Origin: CAZJYI01 sp964550025
Lineage (GTDB): Bacteria; Verrucomicrobiota; Kiritimatiellia; UBA8416; CAYOBW01
Direction of reading: 5' to 3'
DNA length: 64,000 nt
Assembly (NCBI GenBank): GCA_964550025.1
Contig: CAZJYI010000031.1
Location: 1 to 64,000 of the forward strand
This document shows positions 61,829-64,000 of this stretch, piece by piece (the stretch's first letter is position 1; every line of letters starts with the position of its first letter). The notes under the pieces are model-generated. The model did no database searches and was not told the origin of the DNA. It saw only the letters and a program-made list of their open reading frames with translations. A program made the translations under genes and the position numbers.

Positions 61829-64000
61829 TCACTGCCTCGCGCGCAGGCGGTAGTAGCCGGTTGCGGTCTTGTTGGTCTCGGTCAGGGTTGTGGTGCCGGG
61901 GCGGCCGGGGATGTCGGCGCGGAGAGTGATCCAGCGGGGGGTGAAGAGATTGCTGGAGAACTGCAGAAAATAGGTCCGGTTGCTTGCGGAGGGGAATTCG
62001 ATGGTCCGCGCGGGAGGGTCGGTCGCAGTCACCTTGAGCCGGAAGACCGAGTTGGAGTCCCCGGGGTCCGTGCCGGCGATTCTCTCGTGAGCGTCGGCAA
62101 CGCCGTCGCCGTCGCTGTCCCTCAATGTACGGAATTCGCCGACGGTCTGCGACCAGATGCTTGTGGCGGCGTTGGTCGCCATGAAGGTGAAGTAGAACGG
62201 TGAGTCCGCCGGCAGTCCCTGCACGACCAGCCCTACGTCCACTTGCGGAACGTCGGTGTACGAGCCGGCATGACGCATGTGGTCCCAGGAATTGGAGTCG
62301 GCGCCCCAGCAGGCATAGACCTCGAACACCGCGCCGGTCGCCAGCAGAATGCCGTTCAGCCGGGCCGCGTGCAGACTGAGCTCGGTTGCCTCGGTCGCGG
62401 TGACTCCGAGCAGGACGGGGCTGAAGTCGGTGAAGAAATTCCCGCTGCCGGCGTCGAGGATGTCCTGCGCGTTGTATGATAAGCCGCCACCGGCCTTCCA
62501 ACGCGCTCGCATCGTCTCGCCACCGCCGTTTTCCCAGAAACCGATCGCTATGGGAACTTCTCCCGCCGGCAGCACGGCGCTACCCGCCGCTGAGCGATCG
62601 CCGTGGGCGCCCAGGTTGCTGACGATCCTCTCACCCGGATCGGCAAAACTGCCGTTGCCGTTGAGGTCGAGATAGATCACGCTGCCGTCGTCGCTCAGGG
62701 TGCCGAAGGAGTGAGGGCCGCCATCGGTCTTGATAACGCCCTCCCAGTGGATGAGGATCGTGTCGCCGTGGGTGAGCACGGGATAGTGGGCGTCCATTGC
62801 CGCCCAATCCGTGTAGTCCAGCCGGTCCCGCAGAATGTAGCTTGCATCCGGTTCGCGGGCCTGGATGGCGCTGATCGGGTTGATCCACTGGTCGCCCTGG
62901 AGGTTATCGTACACGCGTGCCTTCAGCCCCGGCTCGCCTACCGTATCCGGCGGCGTCAGGAAACGCACGGACCGCTCGGCGCAGCTCGTTCCGTAGGGAT
63001 TGTCGGCAAACGTCCTGTAGTGGTAGGCGCGCCCATAGTACAGGCCGGCGATTTCGGTTGAGAAAGCGGTCTGCCCCATGTCGCCAACGAGTACGCGATG
63101 GTCCCACGCGTTGGATTCCGCACCGCCGTCTTCGTCGCCCCAGCAGATGGTGACACGGGCGGATAGCCCGTTGGTCAGGGCACCGTGCAGGACGGCGCCG
63201 CCGGCGACAGTTTCAGCACCGGCACCGTTGTTCACGCCGGGCGGGCCGGGGGTGACGAATGACGCGGTTGTGAAGGACCATGCGGTGCCGTGTGCATTGG
63301 CGGCGCGATAGCGGTAGAACCAAGTGCTATTGGGCGAGAGGTTGGTGACGGCTTCCGCGTAGTCGGCGGGCGTTGCCAGCGCGTTTGTGCCGAGGTAGCG
63401 TTGGTTCGCCCACGTGAGGTTGGTTCCGGCGTCGGCCGTGTCCCAGTACATCCACACCTCGACCGGGGCAGAACCGGTGGCGATCAGCGTGCCGCACAGG
63501 GTCGCACTCCTATCCGTAATGTCCGTGGCGCCGTACGCGTTGGAAATGCGCGGCAGATTGACGTCTACCAGCTCGGGCGGTCCGTATTCGACGAATGCGC
63601 CGCCGGACTGGTTGACCCAACTCGCCCGATACCAGTCGTCGGACCGCGCCGCATCGGCGATGCGGACTTCGTCCACGCGGCCGTCGAAGCGCTGGCTGGT
63701 CCACGACGTACCGCCGGCTCCGAGCTGCAGCTCGCCGCCGTTGTTGACGGCTACGGCGCTGACCGTGCGAACGTGCGCCCCGTTGACGTAGAAGCGGCCG
63801 TTCGAGCCCTGCCGCACATAGGCCACGTGCGTCCACTCGCCGTCCGGTATGCCGGTGCCGCTCGCCTTCCATTGTCCCGCCGTCCATGCCTGCAGCTCGT
63901 TGGCGCCGCCGCTACGGATACCGAACATGAATCCGTAACGGTTGTATGTGCCGACAAACATCTCGTCCTGGCTGCCGATGTCGTCGGAGCAGATCCAGCC
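61829..64000 (-). CDS. LamG and PA14 domain exported protein, 5' end outside the window
   Basis: The frame stays open to the window edge, so at least 723 C-terminal residues are present and the start is missing. The visible part begins with a LamG/concanavalin-like domain (W-T-H-V-A-Y-V-R-Q-G-S-N-G-R-F-Y-V-N-G). Fibronectin-III-like segments follow. Then comes a PA14 domain (G-L-K-A-R-V-Y-D, H-W-E-G-V-I, S-D-D-G-S-V-I-Y-L-D). Near the end is a DSDGDG calcium loop (thrombospondin type 3) with A-G-T-D-P-G-D-S-N-S-V-F, then a terminal beta domain. That C-terminal module matches the one in the convergent GH13 protein. Such proteins are typically cell-surface or secreted carbohydrate-binding proteins. 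Confidence 0.85.
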   Translation of the reverse strand, partial: GWICSDDIGSQDEMFVGTYNRYGFMFGIRSGGANELQAWTAGQWKASGTGIPDGEWTHVAYVRQGSNGRFYVNGAHVRTVSAVAVNNGGELQLGAGGTSWTSQRFDGRVDEVRIADAARSDDWYRASWVNQSGGAFVEYGPPELVDVNLPRISNAYGATDITDRSATLCGTLIATGSAPVEVWMYWDTADAGTNLTWANQRYLGTNALATPADYAEAVTNLSPNSTWFYRYRAANAHGTAWSFTTASFVTPGPPGVNNGAGAETVAGGAVLHGALTNGLSARVTICWGDEDGGAESNAWDHRVLVGDMGQTAFSTEIAGLYYGRAYHYRTFADNPYGTSCAERSVRFLTPPDTVGEPGLKARVYDNLQGDQWINPISAIQAREPDASYILRDRLDYTDWAAMDAHYPVLTHGDTILIHWEGVIKTDGGPHSFGTLSDDGSVIYLDLNGNGSFADPGERIVSNLGAHGDRSAAGSAVLPAGEVPIAIGFWENGGGETMRARWKAGGGLSYNAQDILDAGSGNFFTDFSPVLLGVTATEATELSLHAARLNGILLATGAVFEVYACWGADSNSWDHMRHAGSYTDVPQVDVGLVVQGLPADSPFYFTFMATNAATSIWSQTVGEFRTLRDSDGDGVADAHERIAGTDPGDSNSVFRLKVTATDPPARTIEFPSASNRTYFLQFSSNLFTPRWITLRADIPGRPGTTTLTETNKTATGYYRLRARQ

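Overview
The window is GC-rich bacterial DNA from a Gram-negative-type cell. It encodes lipoproteins, a TolC-type outer-membrane factor with a membrane-fusion protein, and several very large exported proteins. The mix of families (giant TPR proteins, HEAT/PDZ exported proteins, LamG and PA14 proteins, thrombospondin-type-3 calcium loops, a Bat-like MoxR/DUF58/VWA operon, a CxTPWDxCC lipoprotein) suggests the PVC superphylum, most likely Kiritimatiellota, Lentisphaerota or a planctomycete relative. This is an inference from protein style, not a phylogenetic result. A run of exactly 100 N at 10060-10159, flanked by the same 40 bp on both sides, shows that this is a scaffold, probably from a metagenome assembly. 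No rRNA, CRISPR array, transposase or prophage module was seen.

Layout: 0-5 kb has two tandem paralogous membrane proteins, a large lipoprotein and a membrane zinc-ribbon protein. An initiator tRNA with its own promoter and terminator lies at 5.3-5.5 kb. At 5.7-8.5 kb is a primase-helicase-nuclease fusion of the TOTE type. At 8.8-9.9 kb is a CBM9-like protein. From 26.8 kb down to 10.3 kb on the minus strand runs a Bat-like operon: a 2883-residue exported TPR protein, a membrane coiled-coil protein, a MoxR ATPase, a DUF58 protein and two VWA membrane proteins. At 28-32.6 kb are a membrane protein with 24-residue Asp/Asn-rich repeats and an exported PDZ/HEAT protein. From 32.8 to 39.8 kb is a MacAB-TolC-like export operon headed by a cysteine-rich exported protein. 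At 40.0-40.8 kb is a tRNA cluster (Pro, Lys, Glu and a malformed Leu-like tRNA) preceded by a compact promoter-small ORF-terminator unit.

The most interesting block is 41.0-51.6 kb. It is a tight ten-gene plus-strand cluster: an ACP, a ketosynthase, a ketosynthase lacking all three catalytic residues, a BamE-like exported protein, a second ACP, an HxxxD acyltransferase, an FAD oxidoreductase, a B12-type radical SAM enzyme, an AMP-dependent acyl ligase and a second B12-type radical SAM enzyme. The layout fits a dedicated pathway for an unusual acyl lipid or polyketide that I cannot assign to a described product.

At 51.9-54.2 kb are a HigBA-like toxin-antitoxin pair and small exported or membrane proteins. 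A 2188-residue exported protein with two complete GH13 catalytic modules (54.8-61.4 kb) converges on a LamG/PA14 protein cut by the window edge.

Intergenic DNA carries several repeat families. Heptanucleotide repeats and GTAGCG-flanked hairpins recur, and three genes end inside such repeats with the repeat supplying the stop codon. The hairpins keep their flanks while both stem arms change together, as REP/BIME elements do.
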